From CAVYXF01 sp963772335 (GTDB taxonomy: Bacteria; Pseudomonadota; Alphaproteobacteria; Rhizobiales; Rhodomicrobiaceae), in NCBI GenBank assembly GCA_963772335.1, contig CAVYXF010000008.1, positions 496,001 to 560,000 on the forward strand: a stretch of 64,000 nt of DNA, in the 5' to 3' direction. The notes beneath the pieces were generated by a model that ran no database searches, had not been told where the DNA came from, and saw only the letters and a list, made by a program, of their open reading frames with translations. This document shows positions 8,722 through 16,832 of this stretch, piece by piece. A program made the translations under genes and the position numbers. Positions within the stretch are counted from its first letter, which is position 1, and every line of letters starts with the position of its first letter.

Positions 8722-9666
8722 ATGCCAACTCTCGCACGGAGACAGCAGGTGTGCCCATCCGATCTGGCCGAATTGCGCAGCGGCGGAAAGCCCGCTCTTG
8801 CCGCCGCGCTCGCGCTCGTCGAGGAGCGGCCGGGCTCCGAAGCAGCCGTTCGCCTGCTGGAGCAAGCCTATCGCGCGCCGCTTGGCTTGGTAATCGGGCT
8901 GACCGGGCCGCCGGGCGTCGGCAAATCCACTCTGATCAACGATCTCATCCGCCGCTGGCGGGGGAAAGCGCTGCGGGTCGGGGTGATCGCGGTCGATCCC
9001 TCATCCCAGCGCACCGGTGGGGCGCTGCTCGGCGACCGGATACGCATGCGCACCGATCCCCATGACGATAGCGTTTTCGTGCGCTCGCTTGCCGCGCGCG
9101 GCCGGCTCGGGGGGCTTGCGGAGCTGACTTACCCTGCCGTCGTGCTGATGCGGGCGCTTTTCGACCGGGTGTTGGTGGAGAGTGTCGGCGTCGGTCAGTC
9201 GGAGGCGGAGATTTCCAATGTCGCCGACCGTGTCGTGCTCTGTGTACAGCCGGGCTCCGGCAACTCCCTGCAATTCATGAAGGCCGGCATCATGGAGATT
9301 CCCGATATTGCGGTGGTCACCAAAGCCGATACCGGCGCGGCAGCAAGCCGGGCGCTTGCCGACCTTAAAGGCGGCTTAAGCCTTGCCGCCGGCAGCGCCA
9401 TACCCTGCATTGCCGTGTCGGCGGCAACCGGCGAGGGAATGGGGGCCTTCGTCGCGGAATTGGCCCGCCAGATCGAGACGGCGGCCTTATTAGCCCGACG
9501 GCACGCCCAGGCCGAGAGCTGGCTTCGCGCCGCGATCGGCCATCGGTTCGGCGAGGAGGGGCTGAATGCAGCCCGAGACGCTCTTGCTCTCCCCGCCGAT
9601 GCCGCGCCCTTCGGTGCAGCGCGCGCGATCGCCGCAGCCATGCATGTCGATTTCCGGCCGACCTGA
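8722..9666 (+). CDS. meaB: MeaB/ArgK-type G3E GTPase, methylmalonyl-CoA mutase chaperone
   Basis: 314 residues. Family role: uses GTP to load and protect the adenosylcobalamin cofactor of methylmalonyl-CoA mutase. Visible motifs: Walker A GPPGVGKST (62-70), the switch region VDPSSQRTGGALLGDRIRM, VESVGVGQSE, and the guanine-specificity motif TKAD. The ATG at 8722 fits the family length better than the TTG upstream. The mutase genes are not next to it in this window. Related proteins serve isobutyryl-CoA or ethylmalonyl-CoA mutases, so the partner is open. Confidence 0.9.
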   Translation: MPTLARRQQVCPSDLAELRSGGKPALAAALALVEERPGSEAAVRLLEQAYRAPLGLVIGLTGPPGVGKSTLINDLIRRWRGKALRVGVIAVDPSSQRTGGALLGDRIRMRTDPHDDSVFVRSLAARGRLGGLAELTYPAVVLMRALFDRVLVESVGVGQSEAEISNVADRVVLCVQPGSGNSLQFMKAGIMEIPDIAVVTKADTGAAASRALADLKGGLSLAAGSAIPCIAVSAATGEGMGAFVAELARQIETAALLARRHAQAESWLRAAIGHRFGEEGLNAARDALALPADAAPFGAARAIAAAMHVDFRPT

Positions 9667-9697
9667 CGGCCCTCATGCGAACAGCATTCGTGCGAGA

Positions 9698-10345
9698 TTA
9701 CCGCGGCGCCAGAAATTGCTCGCCGGGCAGCAGCTCGTACGGTCCGGCCCAGCCGGGCATTGCGCGCAGCCTTTCCTTCCATGCGTGAATGCCGGGATGG
9801 CTCTCAGCAAAATCATAGCCATGCTCTTCCTGCGGATAGAACATATAGCCGGCAAGTGAAATGTCGGCGATGGTCGGGCGGTCGCCGAGAAGGAACGAAC
9901 GGCTCGCAAGCCGCTTGTCGACGATCGCGAACACGCCGTCGGCACGGCCCTTGAGGAAGGCAAGCACCGCCGGATCACCGACCTGCGGCGTGAGGGAACG
10001 CATGAACCGGTAAGTGGCGAAGTAGCTGGAGAATTTGTGATTGTCGAAGAACATCCAGCGCAGGACTTCGATCTCCTCGTCGGCATCTGCCGGCGCGAAT
10101 TTGCCCAAGACTCGCGAAAGATAGACCAGTATCGCGCCGGACTGGCTGAGCCGCTCGCCGTTATGCTCGAGCACCGGTACCTCGCCCATCTCGCTAACCG
10201 CCTCGCGCCATTCGGGGCGCCGGCCCTCGCCGTTGAAGAAATCGACGAAGACCGGCTCCCATTCAACGCCGCTGAGCGCCAGCATTAACGCGACTTTGTA
10301 GGCGTTCCCCGACTGGGAGAAGCAGTGAAGCTTGAAATCCGGCAT
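9698..10345 (-). CDS. Glutathione S-transferase family protein
   Basis: 215 residues with the start at MPDFKLHCFSQSGNAYK. The N-terminal thioredoxin-like domain carries the glutathione-gamma-glutamyl contact (EVPVLEHNGERLSQSGAILVYL). The C-terminal all-helical domain has the conserved folding motif FLLGDRPTIADISLAGYM. The Ser in SQSGN is the likely catalytic residue of beta/theta-like classes. It conjugates or isomerises electrophiles in the cytoplasm. It is convergent with meaB, 31 bases between stops. Confidence 0.88.
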   Translation of the reverse strand: MPDFKLHCFSQSGNAYKVALMLALSGVEWEPVFVDFFNGEGRRPEWREAVSEMGEVPVLEHNGERLSQSGAILVYLSRVLGKFAPADADEEIEVLRWMFFDNHKFSSYFATYRFMRSLTPQVGDPAVLAFLKGRADGVFAIVDKRLASRSFLLGDRPTIADISLAGYMFYPQEEHGYDFAESHPGIHAWKERLRAMPGWAGPYELLPGEQFLAPR

Positions 10346-10490
10346 GGCATCCCTCGCATGAGCACAGGTTCCTGGACTAAGCCAGGTTAAGCCATGATGA
10401 GGCAGACAGCAGACCGAATCCAGTGTGGCGCCTCGCAATTGCCGACCAATTTCCCAGCTCGGTCCATAGTCGGCATTTGCGGGACGGACA

Positions 10491-10778
10491 CTAGCGCGGC
10501 AGTTGGAACTTCACTGTCAGCTGCTCGGGTGCTTCGCCGGTGAAGGCGGAGCGATAGCAGGTAGCGATGCCTTCGGAGCGCAGCAAGTCTTCGGCCTGCT
10601 GACGAAACACCACGCCCAGATTGGCGACGACATCATTGCCCTTGTCGCGCTGCTTCTGGATGATGCGCAACACCGCCGCCCGGCAAGGCTCGACGGTACC
10701 GACCGACAAATAGAGGTACAGATGGACGGCGGCCACGACGGCAAGGACGATAAGCAGGAGGGTGAAGATCGCGCGCAT
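10491..10778 (-). CDS. Small single-span membrane protein
   Basis: 95 residues. One N-terminal transmembrane helix (IFTLLLIVLAVVAAVHLYLYL) is followed by a soluble domain with two cysteines (EPCRA, ATCYRS) that could pair if exported. The remaining sequence is a mixed helix. No family recognised. It lies alone between the GST and phasin genes; the phasin terminator lies just beyond its start codon. Confidence 0.6.
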   Translation of the reverse strand: MRAIFTLLLIVLAVVAAVHLYLYLSVGTVEPCRAAVLRIIQKQRDKGNDVVANLGVVFRQQAEDLLRSEGIATCYRSAFTGEAPEQLTVKFQLPR

Positions 10779-10821
10779 AGAATCCCCGTTTTTTTAACGC
10801 CTTAGATCGAATCGCAAAAGC

Positions 10822-10842
10822 GGCGGCTTTTTCAGAGCCGCC
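10822..10842 (-). terminator. Terminator of the phasin gene
   Basis: GGCGGCT and AGCCGCC form a seven-base stem with a seven-base loop. Read on the minus strand it is followed by GCTTTTG. It sits about 40 bases beyond the phasin stop. Confidence 0.65.
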
Positions 10843-10884
10843 ACGTCTTGGCAAGATGCTTTTAATACAGCGCGGCTTAGGGCG

Positions 10885-11298
10885 CTACATGTCGGTGCCG
10901 GGCATTTTCGGCATGTGCGAGGCGACGTTCTGTGCGGACTGCTGCACCACCGTCGTGGTCAGCTCGCGCAGCTCCTCAAGCTGCTTGGCGAAGGTGTCCA
11001 TCAGCTCGCGCGCATGGGCATTTTGCAACTCGAGCACATCGCTGAACTGTTTGGCGTCCGCCAGCTTCATCGCAAAGCGGAAATTGGCCTCCGCATTCAT
11101 GCGCGTGAATTCGGCGATCTTATCGTTGAGCTGCTTCAAGCCTCCGGTGGTGCCTGTGGTAGACCCCTCGAAACTCGACATGGTCTTCTGGCTGGCGGAA
11201 ATAAACGTTTCGAAAGCTTTGCGCGCCTGATCGATGCTGGCTTTCATGATGCTGCGGACCAACTCCGGCATCTCTGCGAACTGCGGCATGTCCTGCAT
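10885..11298 (-). CDS. Phasin family protein
   Basis: 137 residues, almost wholly helical and coiled-coil, with the phasin wording ISASQKTMSSFEGSTTG and LNDKIAEFTRMNAEANFRFAMKLADAKQFSDVLELQ. Phasins coat polyhydroxyalkanoate granules or, in some alphaproteobacteria, act as general cytoplasmic amphipathic proteins. Start MQDMPQF follows a GGTTCTTCC-type leader (weak SD). It is a single gene with its own terminator. No PHA synthase is nearby. Confidence 0.82.
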   Translation of the reverse strand: MQDMPQFAEMPELVRSIMKASIDQARKAFETFISASQKTMSSFEGSTTGTTGGLKQLNDKIAEFTRMNAEANFRFAMKLADAKQFSDVLELQNAHARELMDTFAKQLEELRELTTTVVQQSAQNVASHMPKMPGTDM

Positions 11299-11491
11299 GG
11301 GGAAGAACCTCCGTCTGGTCGGGTAAAGCGCTACTGGCCGAGTTGAGACCGCTCGCTTGTCTGGGCGACGTCATGCTCGGGGGCGCTGGCGGGATCTTCG
11401 AGGTGAATGAAACGGCGGCGCCCCCTTATGCAACTTTCCTGGGACTCGGTCAGAAGTCAACGGTGGCTTGCGCAATAATGAGCATTATTCG

Positions 11492-12106
11492 CTAGCCTTG
11501 GCTGGTCGGCGGAAACCGATCGCTAGCGAAGCTTGCGGGATCATCGAAATCGGTGAGAATTCCCACCGAGCAACCTTCGACTTCGAGAACCCTCGTTTCG
11601 GGATCGGCCAGCAGGGAGCGCGCTCCGCGATCGCCGCTCAGGCGGGCAAGGACAGGAAAATCGCGCGCGCGAAACAGCACGGGATGTCCCCGCTGCCCGC
11701 CATGCGAGGGAACGCAGATCGCCTGTCCATTGTGGCCGTGAAAGGCATCGGCGAGCCGCTGATAATCGGCGCGCGTCACGAATGGCATATCCGCCAGCAC
11801 AACGAACGCACCGGCGAGCCCGGGATCGAGCGCCGCGGCGCCCTTAGCCAGCGAGACGCCCATCCCTTCGCTTGCGCGATCATTGCGCAGGATCGTTGCC
11901 GAGGTCGGAAACAGGGGCATCAGGGGCTCTGCCGATTCGCCCGCGACAATGATGAGCTGCCCGGCGCCGAGCTCACCGAGCGTGGCCAGCGCATGGGCGA
12001 TCAGCGGCTGGCCTTGCAGCGGCTTGAGCAGCTTATTCTCGCCGCCCATGCGGCGGGAGAAGCCGGCGGCAAGGAGGATAGCGGCGAGGTTGGCAAATGG
12101 CGTCAT
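11492..12106 (-). CDS. MobA-like NTP transferase (molybdenum cofactor cytidylyl/guanylyltransferase family)
   Basis: 204 residues. The signature LAAGFSRRMGGENKLL (about 11-26) is the nucleotide-binding loop, and VVLADMPFV holds the metal-binding Asp. GGQRGHPVLF is the second conserved box of the MocA (CTP:molybdopterin cytidylyltransferase) branch. It would attach CMP to the cofactor of xanthine-oxidase-type enzymes. ATG at 12106 chosen; the frame continues 17 codons upstream without family resemblance. No molybdoenzyme is adjacent, though the SoxC homologue at 47 kb uses a molybdopterin. Confidence 0.8.
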   Translation of the reverse strand: MTPFANLAAILLAAGFSRRMGGENKLLKPLQGQPLIAHALATLGELGAGQLIIVAGESAEPLMPLFPTSATILRNDRASEGMGVSLAKGAAALDPGLAGAFVVLADMPFVTRADYQRLADAFHGHNGQAICVPSHGGQRGHPVLFRARDFPVLARLSGDRGARSLLADPETRVLEVEGCSVGILTDFDDPASFASDRFPPTSQG

Positions 12107-12173
12107 CGCACGGCAGATTGGCGCTGCCGCAGCGAAGTTGCAAGCCCGCTTCGGCAAAAATGCCCTTCTGGCC

Positions 12174-12356
12174 CTAAGGCACGCCCTTGGGGCCTAATTC
12201 CTTTTCTTCGCGCGGCGGTTGACTTGGCGGGCGTTCGCGGTCGCGTTCCTTCTCCTGCCGGTCTCGCTCGCTGGTCTGCTCGCGCAGATCCTTCTCCACG
12301 ACTTCACGCGATCCTTCGGCAGGATCATCCTTCGGGTTGCGATCAGGAGCGGTCAT
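12174..12356 (-). CDS. Short, highly charged hypothetical protein
   Basis: 60 residues, extremely rich in Arg, Glu, Asp and Pro (ERDRQEKERDRERPP) and therefore disordered. It is accepted as a gene because a good GGAGGA ribosome-binding site sits nine bases before ATG. Probably cytoplasmic. No function known. Confidence 0.55.
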   Translation of the reverse strand: MTAPDRNPKDDPAEGSREVVEKDLREQTSERDRQEKERDRERPPSQPPREEKELGPKGVP

Positions 12357-12392
12357 GGCAGTTTCCTCCGGTAAATCGTGCAGCGCGTCGGT

Positions 12393-13181
12393 TTATTCCT
12401 TGGCTGACCCGGGTTCGGCCTGCTTGCGGTGCTGTTCGGCCAGGATTGTCGAGGGCGTCACCGAAGCGAGAGAGGTTTGCAGCTTGTTCTTCCATCCGCT
12501 CACCACGTCGGCATCTCCGCGCATCATGGCCTCGAACCCGTCCTTGGCGACATCGCCCGCATCGGCCTTTTCGCTTTGGCCGAGCTTGGTGTCCATCAGA
12601 TCCGCGCGCTCGAAGAATTCCGTCGCGGTTGCGCCCGGCATTAGGCAGGTCACCGTCACGCCGGTGTCCTTCAGCTCGTTGCGGATGGCGGCAGCGAAAG
12701 AGTCGATAAACGCCTTGGAGCCGTTATAGACCGCCTGGAAGGTACCGGGCATGTATCCGGCAATAGACCCGGTGATCAGGATGCGGCCCTTACCAGCCTG
12801 CTGCATGTCGCGCCCGATCCTTTGAACGAGATAGAGCGTGCCGGTGATATTGGTGTCAATCACGTGACGGACCTGCTCGAAATCCTGGTCCAGGAAGGCA
12901 TGACCTAGTCCACGTCCGGCATTGGCGAGCAGCGCTTCGACGGGCCGGCCAAGGCGCTGCGTGGCCTGATAGAGCTCGTCGACGCCTTGCTCTGTGGCCA
13001 GGTCGGCCTGGACCGCCTCGACTGTTGCGCCAGGCGCACGCAGAGCGTTTGCCGCCTCATTGATCTCCGGTTCATCAGCAGCAATGACCAGATCGAAGCC
13101 ATTGTCCACGCAGCAGCGCGCGAGTTGAAAGCCGATCCCGGTCGATGCGCCGGTGACGACTGCGAGAGGCCGTTCAGCCAT
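12393..13181 (-). CDS. Short-chain dehydrogenase/reductase
   Basis: 262 residues. The NAD(P)-binding motif TGASTGIG (10-17) lies at the N-terminus, followed by the stabilising LLANAGRG. Active-site Ser is in ITGSIAGYM and the Tyr/Lys pair is in YNGSK. Classical SDR, cytoplasmic oxidoreductase of unknown substrate. It lies 35 bases from the membrane protein gene at 13217 on the same strand and may be co-transcribed with it and the alcohol dehydrogenase. Confidence 0.88.
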   Translation of the reverse strand: MAERPLAVVTGASTGIGFQLARCCVDNGFDLVIAADEPEINEAANALRAPGATVEAVQADLATEQGVDELYQATQRLGRPVEALLANAGRGLGHAFLDQDFEQVRHVIDTNITGTLYLVQRIGRDMQQAGKGRILITGSIAGYMPGTFQAVYNGSKAFIDSFAAAIRNELKDTGVTVTCLMPGATATEFFERADLMDTKLGQSEKADAGDVAKDGFEAMMRGDADVVSGWKNKLQTSLASVTPSTILAEQHRKQAEPGSAKE

Positions 13182-13216
13182 GGTCCTACTCCGTCCTTTG
13201 GAATAAAGCGGGAGGC

Positions 13217-13750
13217 CTATGCCCGTTTCGCTGCGGCCTTGGATGCTGTTGCCCTTGAGGTTTTTACCGCCGCAGAGGTTGCTTTTGTCGCCGCAGAGGT
13301 CGCTTTTGCTGCGCCTCGCATCTGCTCCGGCGCACGCTTGAAGCCGCTGCGGTCGCTGTAGTCGCGCCGCGGCAGGCTACGGTACTCCCGCTGCTCCTCC
13401 AGATTGCGCGCGCAGATATAGTCCACGACCGTGATCGCGGCGACCGAGAGAAAGGCGGCCGTCGCGCTGCCGCGGCGCGGATTTCTCGGCCCGAGTGAAA
13501 GCAGAAGGGCCGTCAGGTCGAGCGCATCGCCGGCAACGCGCGCCCACACCCACGGAGTGGGATTGTCCGAGGCCAGAATGCCGAGCCCGGCGCCGATCTC
13601 GCGCAGGCCGAAACCGCGCACCAGGGTGTTGTGCTCGCGCATGCCAAGCGAGCGGTTCAGCGTACCGGGGGCGAGCAGCTCAGCCGCGCCAAGGCCGATG
13701 CTGAACCAGCCAAGACCTCTCGCCAGCTTATAGGAGAGCGTGTTGTACAT
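13217..13750 (-). CDS. Membrane protein with Ala/Lys-rich tail
   Basis: 177 residues. About four hydrophobic segments lie in the first 115 residues (GLGWFSIGLGAAELLAPG, LREIGAGLGILAS, ALDLTALLLSLG, TAAFLSVAAITVVDYI). The cytoplasmic tail ends in repeated KATSAATKA units resembling histone-H1-like basic tails. The membrane part looks like the small domain found with cyclase/dehydrase proteins (DUF4267-type), which is tentative. It lies between an SDR and a zinc alcohol dehydrogenase on one strand with gaps of 35 and 17 bases. Confidence 0.65.
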   Translation of the reverse strand: MYNTLSYKLARGLGWFSIGLGAAELLAPGTLNRSLGMREHNTLVRGFGLREIGAGLGILASDNPTPWVWARVAGDALDLTALLLSLGPRNPRRGSATAAFLSVAAITVVDYICARNLEEQREYRSLPRRDYSDRSGFKRAPEQMRGAAKATSAATKATSAAVKTSRATASKAAAKRA

Positions 13751-13767
13751 AGCTTTTCCTCCAATGA

Positions 13768-14937
13768 TCAGGGCTTGAGAACGACTTTGATGCAGCTGTC
13801 CTCTTTGTCGCGGAAGGTCTTGTACATCCCCGGCCCCTCTTCCAGGGGGACGGTGTGGGTGATGACAAAGGAGGGGTCGATCTGGCCTTCCTGGATGCGG
13901 CGCAGGAGGTCGTCGGTCCAGCGGTTCACATGCGTCTGGCCCATCTTGAAGGTCAGGCTTTTGTTCATCGCGGCGCCGAACGGAATCTTGTCCAGCAGAC
14001 CACCATAAACTCCGGGAATGGAGAGGATGCCTGCCGGGCGGCAGACATAGATCATCTCGCGAAGCACATGCGGACGATCTGTCTCAAGCATCAGCTTTTG
14101 CTTGGCGGCGTCATAGAGCGAGTCGATCGAGCGTGAGGCATGGGCCTCGAGGCCAACGGCGTCGATGCACTTCTCCGGGCCCTTGCCATTCGTCAGCTCG
14201 GAAAGCCGCTCCAGCACGCTCTCGTCGTCGAAATTGATCGGGATGGCGCCGCCGGCTTCGGCCATCTGCAGCCGCTCCGGCACGTTGTCGATGCAGACCA
14301 CCTGCTTGGCGCCCATCATGATGGCGCTGCGCACACAGAACTGCCCGACCGGCCCTGCGCCCCACACCACGACGGTATCGGTCGGCTCGATATCGCAATT
14401 GGCCGCTGCCTGCCAGCCGGTTGGGAAGATATCGCCGAGGAACAGCACCTGCTCGTCGCTCAAGCCGTCTGGGATCTTAACCGGTGCAACATCGGCAAAG
14501 GGGACGCGCACATATTCGGCCTGTCCGCCAGGATAGCCGCCGGTGAGGTGCGTGTAGCCAAACAGGCCTGCCGTGGTGTGACCGAATACCAGATCGCCGG
14601 CCGTCTTATTGCGGTTCGTGCGCTCGCAAACCGAATAATTGCCGCGCTTGCACTGATCGCATTCGCCACAAATGATGGTAAACGGCACCACCACCCGGTC
14701 GCCGACCTTCAGCTTCTTGTTCTCCTTGCCGACCTCGACCACCTCGCCCATGAACTCGTGGCCCATGATATCGCCGGATTCCATGCCGGGCATGTAGCCG
14801 TCATAAAGGTGCAAATCAGAGCCGCAGATCGCGCAGCTCGTCACCTTGATGATGGCATCGCGAGGCTCCTCGATTTTCGGGTCGGGAACAGTGTCGCAGG
14901 TAATTTTTTCCTTGCCGTGCCAGCACAGCGCCTTCAT
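13768..14937 (-). CDS. Zinc-dependent alcohol dehydrogenase (MDR family)
   Basis: 389 residues from ATG 14937, which follows an AGGGAGAG site. Catalytic-zinc residues are in CAICGSDLH and GHEFMGEV. The structural-zinc cysteines are CGECDQCKRGNYSVC. The Rossmann motif is GAGPVGQFCV. This long, cysteine-rich branch includes glutathione-dependent and GSH-independent formaldehyde-dehydrogenase-like enzymes; the substrate is uncertain. The upstream frame to 15096 is open but lacks family resemblance. Gene order SDR, membrane protein and alcohol dehydrogenase on one strand suggests a stress-type operon. Confidence 0.88.
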   Translation of the reverse strand: MKALCWHGKEKITCDTVPDPKIEEPRDAIIKVTSCAICGSDLHLYDGYMPGMESGDIMGHEFMGEVVEVGKENKKLKVGDRVVVPFTIICGECDQCKRGNYSVCERTNRNKTAGDLVFGHTTAGLFGYTHLTGGYPGGQAEYVRVPFADVAPVKIPDGLSDEQVLFLGDIFPTGWQAAANCDIEPTDTVVVWGAGPVGQFCVRSAIMMGAKQVVCIDNVPERLQMAEAGGAIPINFDDESVLERLSELTNGKGPEKCIDAVGLEAHASRSIDSLYDAAKQKLMLETDRPHVLREMIYVCRPAGILSIPGVYGGLLDKIPFGAAMNKSLTFKMGQTHVNRWTDDLLRRIQEGQIDPSFVITHTVPLEEGPGMYKTFRDKEDSCIKVVLKP

Positions 14938-15200
14938 GAAACTCTCCCTTGGGGGCTTAGCGGTTGCGGGCGGTCGCGGCGCAGGTCCGCACCCTGCCAA
15001 CGAGATGGAAAAGCCTTTTGTTCCGCGAGCTGAGAGGGTTTCCTCGCCCTGCTTATTTGCAGGGCGCGCGGCCGCCATCGTCGGTCGTCCGCGCAAGGCT
15101 TCATTGCGGCGCGGCGTTTCTCACCGGCCGGGGCTTGGTCTTATAGGCATTGACGGAGAGTTATCGGGCGCGCGAGCGGCGGCCGGGTAGGTCCAGCCGC

Positions 15201-16181
15201 TCAGTTTGACGCGAGCTTGCGCTCCCAGCTGAGGGCATGCTCGACGATCAGCGCAAGATCATCGCGCTGTGGGCGCCAGCCGAGCACCTCGCGGGCAAGG
15301 CTGGGATCAGAGATCAGCTCCGCCGGATCGCCGGGACGGCGTTCTTTCAGCTGCACGGGGAAATCCACGCCCGAAACGCGCTTCACCGTGTCGATCACTT
15401 CAAGCACGGAATAGCCGCGACCATAGCCGACATTCATAACCCGCGAGTTCCCGCCGCCGCGAAGATAGCGCAGCGCGTCGACATGGGCATCTACCAGATC
15501 GGTGACATGGATGTAGTCGCGCAAGGCGGTGCCATCGCGCGTCGGGTAGTCGGTGCCAAACACATCCAGATGGTCCCGCCGGCCGAGCGCCGTCTGGCAG
15601 GCGATCTTGATCAGATGGGTGGCCTTCGGATTGGATTGGCCGGTGCGTCCGCTCGGGTCGGCGCCGGCGACGTTGAAATAGCGCAGCACACAGAAAGTGA
15701 GGTCATGCGCGTGGGCGGTGTCGGCCAGCATCCGCTCGGTCATCACCTTGGAGGCGCCATAGGGCGAGATCGGATCGATGCGGCAGCTCTCCCTGAGCGG
15801 CATCGGCTCGGTTGGCGAATAAACGACCGCGGTGGAGGAGAAGATGAAATGCTTCACCCCATGCGCGACGGCTGCGGCCAGCAGCGTGCGCGACTTCACT
15901 GTATTGTTGAGATAGTAGCTCAAGGGATCGGCGACCGATTCCGGCACGACGATCGAGCCAGCGAAATGGATGATCGCCTCGACGGCATGCTCCCGGAAAA
16001 TCTCCGCAAGCAGGCGCTCATCGCCAATATCACCGTGATGGAATGCCGCTTGGGGCGCCACGAGCCGCTTCTGCCCGGTTGAGAGGTTGTCCAGCACCAC
16101 AACCGATTCGCCGCTATCGGCCAGCGCGAACACCATATGGCTGCCGATATAGCCGGCGCCACCGGTCACCAAAATCGCCAT
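15201..16181 (-). CDS. galE: UDP-glucose 4-epimerase
   Basis: 326 residues. Interconverts UDP-glucose and UDP-galactose with tightly bound NAD, supplying sugars for surface polysaccharide. Motifs: GGAGYIGSH (7-15), the Ser of FSSTAVVY, and the YGASK Tyr-Lys pair. The substrate-loop wording AGADPSGRTGQ and the tail ERRPGDPAELISDP are characteristic of GalE. It lies 11 bases downstream of dksA on the same strand. Confidence 0.93.
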   Translation of the reverse strand: MAILVTGGAGYIGSHMVFALADSGESVVVLDNLSTGQKRLVAPQAAFHHGDIGDERLLAEIFREHAVEAIIHFAGSIVVPESVADPLSYYLNNTVKSRTLLAAAVAHGVKHFIFSSTAVVYSPTEPMPLRESCRIDPISPYGASKVMTERMLADTAHAHDLTFCVLRYFNVAGADPSGRTGQSNPKATHLIKIACQTALGRRDHLDVFGTDYPTRDGTALRDYIHVTDLVDAHVDALRYLRGGGNSRVMNVGYGRGYSVLEVIDTVKRVSGVDFPVQLKERRPGDPAELISDPSLAREVLGWRPQRDDLALIVEHALSWERKLASN

Positions 16182-16192
16182 TCTTGTTTTCC

Positions 16193-16609
16193 TTAGTCGT
16201 CGCGATAAATCCGTTCGCGACGTTCGTGGCGTTCCTGAGCCTCTAAACTGAGCGTTGCGATCGGGCGGGCATCGAGACGCTTCAGGCCAATTGGTTCACC
16301 GGTTTCTTCGCAATATCCATAAGTGCCATCATCGATCCGCTCCAGAGCCGCATCGATTTTGGCTATTAATTTACGCTGACGGTCCCGCGCTCTCAGCTCA
16401 AGGGCACGGTCGGTCTCTGAGCTCGCACGATCCGTAATGTCGGGATGCTGCTCTGACTCCTGCAGATTCTCGAGGGTTGTCCGGCTGGATTGCAGAATTT
16501 CGTTTTTCCATTCAAGCAGCCGCTTGCGGAAATAGTTCCGCTGCCGCTCATTCATGAACGGTTCGGCTTCCGACGGCCGATAGTCGTCCGGCAGATCAAA
16601 GCCGCCCAT
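16193..16609 (-). CDS. dksA: DksA-family RNA polymerase-binding regulator, single-cysteine form
   Basis: 138 residues. DksA binds the RNA polymerase secondary channel and, with ppGpp, redirects transcription during starvation. The coiled coil (about 20-95, rich in ELRARDRQRKLIAKIDAAL) and the DDGTYGYCEETGEPI globular part fit. In place of the usual four zinc cysteines only one is left: CEET where CxxC is expected and LSLEA where the second CxxC would be. This zinc-less form is known from alphaproteobacteria. It shares a strand with galE, 11 bases away. Confidence 0.9.
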   Translation of the reverse strand: MGGFDLPDDYRPSEAEPFMNERQRNYFRKRLLEWKNEILQSSRTTLENLQESEQHPDITDRASSETDRALELRARDRQRKLIAKIDAALERIDDGTYGYCEETGEPIGLKRLDARPIATLSLEAQERHERRERIYRDD

Positions 16610-16832
16610 GGACTACCTCTTTATGAAGATCGGGATGCCACGATGAAGTCTGCAAATGCTGCACAGTCAAACATTACTCCGGCTAGCCCGGCCCCCCATC
16701 TGCAGCGCACGCCACGTATTTAGACGGATATGTTTGCAAGTCAAGATGAACTGTCACGCCTCCAGCAGCGCGCCGGCGGCGTGGTGATCGAGGGGCAAAT
16801 AGACCGGCAAGAATACCGAATAGTTCCAGCGC

